Assembly: GCF_014193285.1 (NCBI RefSeq)
Contig: NZ_JACHZE010000001.1
Coordinates: forward strand, 248,001 to 312,000
DNA: 64,000 nucleotides
Direction: 5' to 3'
Source of the DNA: Atlantibacter sp. RC6
GTDB taxonomy: Bacteria > Pseudomonadota > Gammaproteobacteria > Enterobacterales > Enterobacteriaceae
Part shown: piece by piece, positions 63,417 to 64,000 of the stretch
Numbering within the stretch: the stretch's first letter is position 1
Layout of the letters: every line of letters begins with the position of its first letter
Notes under the pieces: model-generated
Told to the model about the DNA's origin: nothing
Database searches by the model: none
What the model saw: the letters and a program-made list of their open reading frames with translations, nothing else
Made by a program: the position numbers and the translations under genes

Positions 63417-64000
63417 TTACTGATAGTTGACGACTAACGTCAACGCGCTTTCCACATCGCCCAGCGTTACCTGCGAGGGAGCATCAACGTAGTAAGCGAC
63501 ATTAAGCGGGATGGAATAATCGCCGCTGCCGTTATATTCGCTAAGAGTGTAATACTGGGTGAGCCGGTAATTTTCCGTCGGTGAACGCAGTAACTGGAAA
63601 TAAACACCGGCCGCCGAACCCGGTTTGGTATTTATTGTGCCGACAGCGGTATCGTGCGAACCATACGAACTCTGGAACAGATAGCGAATATTGGTAATGG
63701 CCCCTGGACATTGAGTTAATGTTACCGGGACACTTTTCATACTGATTGCCCCCACCTGTATATTCGCGCTGGGCAAATCATCGAGCCGGACCACGGCGGG
63801 CACATCAATGATGCACGGCGTGATGTAGGGCTGGTTTGACGCGCCACTGTAGTACATTGCCCGCACAGTGGCGACTGGCGCGCCGTTATAATTATTGAAG
63901 ATCATCTGTACGTTCGGCATGGAAACAGGCCCGGACGGCACATAATCCGCCAGACGCACCAGCCGGTAACTCACCTTAATAGCGCTGCCGACACAGACAG
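63417..64000 (-). CDS. Fimbrial adhesin or tip subunit (partial, N-terminus outside window)
   Basis: An open frame of at least 194 codons that stays open to the window edge, so the start lies beyond 64000; the GTG at 63974 is probably internal. A pilin-like domain has Cys in YITPCIIDVPAVV and VTLTQCPGAITN and ends SALTLVVNYQ. The upstream portion (VCVGSAIKVSYRLVRLADYV) suggests a second domain, as in two-domain tip adhesins such as FimH. Exact role is uncertain. Confidence 0.85.
   Translation of the reverse strand, partial: VCVGSAIKVSYRLVRLADYVPSGPVSMPNVQMIFNNYNGAPVATVRAMYYSGASNQPYITPCIIDVPAVVRLDDLPSANIQVGAISMKSVPVTLTQCPGAITNIRYLFQSSYGSHDTAVGTINTKPGSAAGVYFQLLRSPTENYRLTQYYTLSEYNGSGDYSIPLNVAYYVDAPSQVTLGDVESALTLVVNYQ

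Overview
The window is chromosomal DNA of an enterobacterium. Gene content, order and protein sequence follow the Escherichia coli K-12 backbone closely, but the accessory genes between backbone blocks are those of an Enterobacter/Kosakonia/Klebsiella-type genome. I cannot fix the genus from sequence alone. No tRNA, rRNA, CRISPR array, insertion sequence or intact prophage was seen.

Layout. (1) 1-8503: spy (cut by the window edge), the arginine-succinylation operon astCADBE, then xthA, nudG and ynjH. (2) 8760-17783: gdhA, topB-selD, ydjA, sppA, ansA-pncA, with a 191-bp MITE-like palindromic repeat between selD and ydjA. (3) 17818-23093: a single AT-rich membrane-protein gene where K-12 carries the ydj sugar cluster, then yeaC, msrB, gapA, yeaD and yeaE. 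(4) 23106-31510: a compact carbohydrate island placed between yeaE and mipA. It has a LacI-type regulator, four consecutive Gfo/Idh/MocA-fold oxidoreductases, a GPH-type symporter and a cytoplasmic clan GH-A-like glycosidase. I consider this the best candidate for an undescribed catabolic system. (5) 31544-42689: mipA, yeaG-yeaH, an autotransporter with a frameshifted signal peptide and a kbp-like gene (in place of the dgcI/dgcJ genes of K-12), yeaK, yeaL, nimR/nimT. (6) 42691-51357: accessory genes, including a CTP-synthase-like amidotransferase homologue, a BssS-like gene, a four-gene polyuronate operon (MFS permease, KdgM-type porin, secreted alginate-lyase-type enzyme, and a cytoplasmic heparinase II/III-type lyase carrying an in-frame amber codon), and a DinI-like gene behind two LexA boxes. 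(7) 51408-61590: the K-12 25-minute block icd, rluE, nudJ, mnmA, hflD, purB, phoPQ, roxA, with an extra TIM-barrel gene between purB and phoP. (8) 61690-64000: a CRP-like regulator convergent with a fimbrial operon that runs off the window.

How the genes work together. Several loci serve nitrogen metabolism: ast (arginine catabolism), gdhA, ansA and yeaGH. The ast and yeaG promoters both show good sigma-54 -24/-12 elements. The two accessory carbohydrate loci each look like a complete route. The polyuronate operon supplies outer-membrane entry, periplasmic cleavage, inner-membrane import and cytoplasmic cleavage, with the last step apparently broken. The 23-31 kb island supplies import of a glycoside-like substrate, redox remodelling by several NAD(P)-type oxidoreductases and hydrolysis in the cytoplasm. 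All functional statements rest on motif and family recognition by eye; no database search was run.
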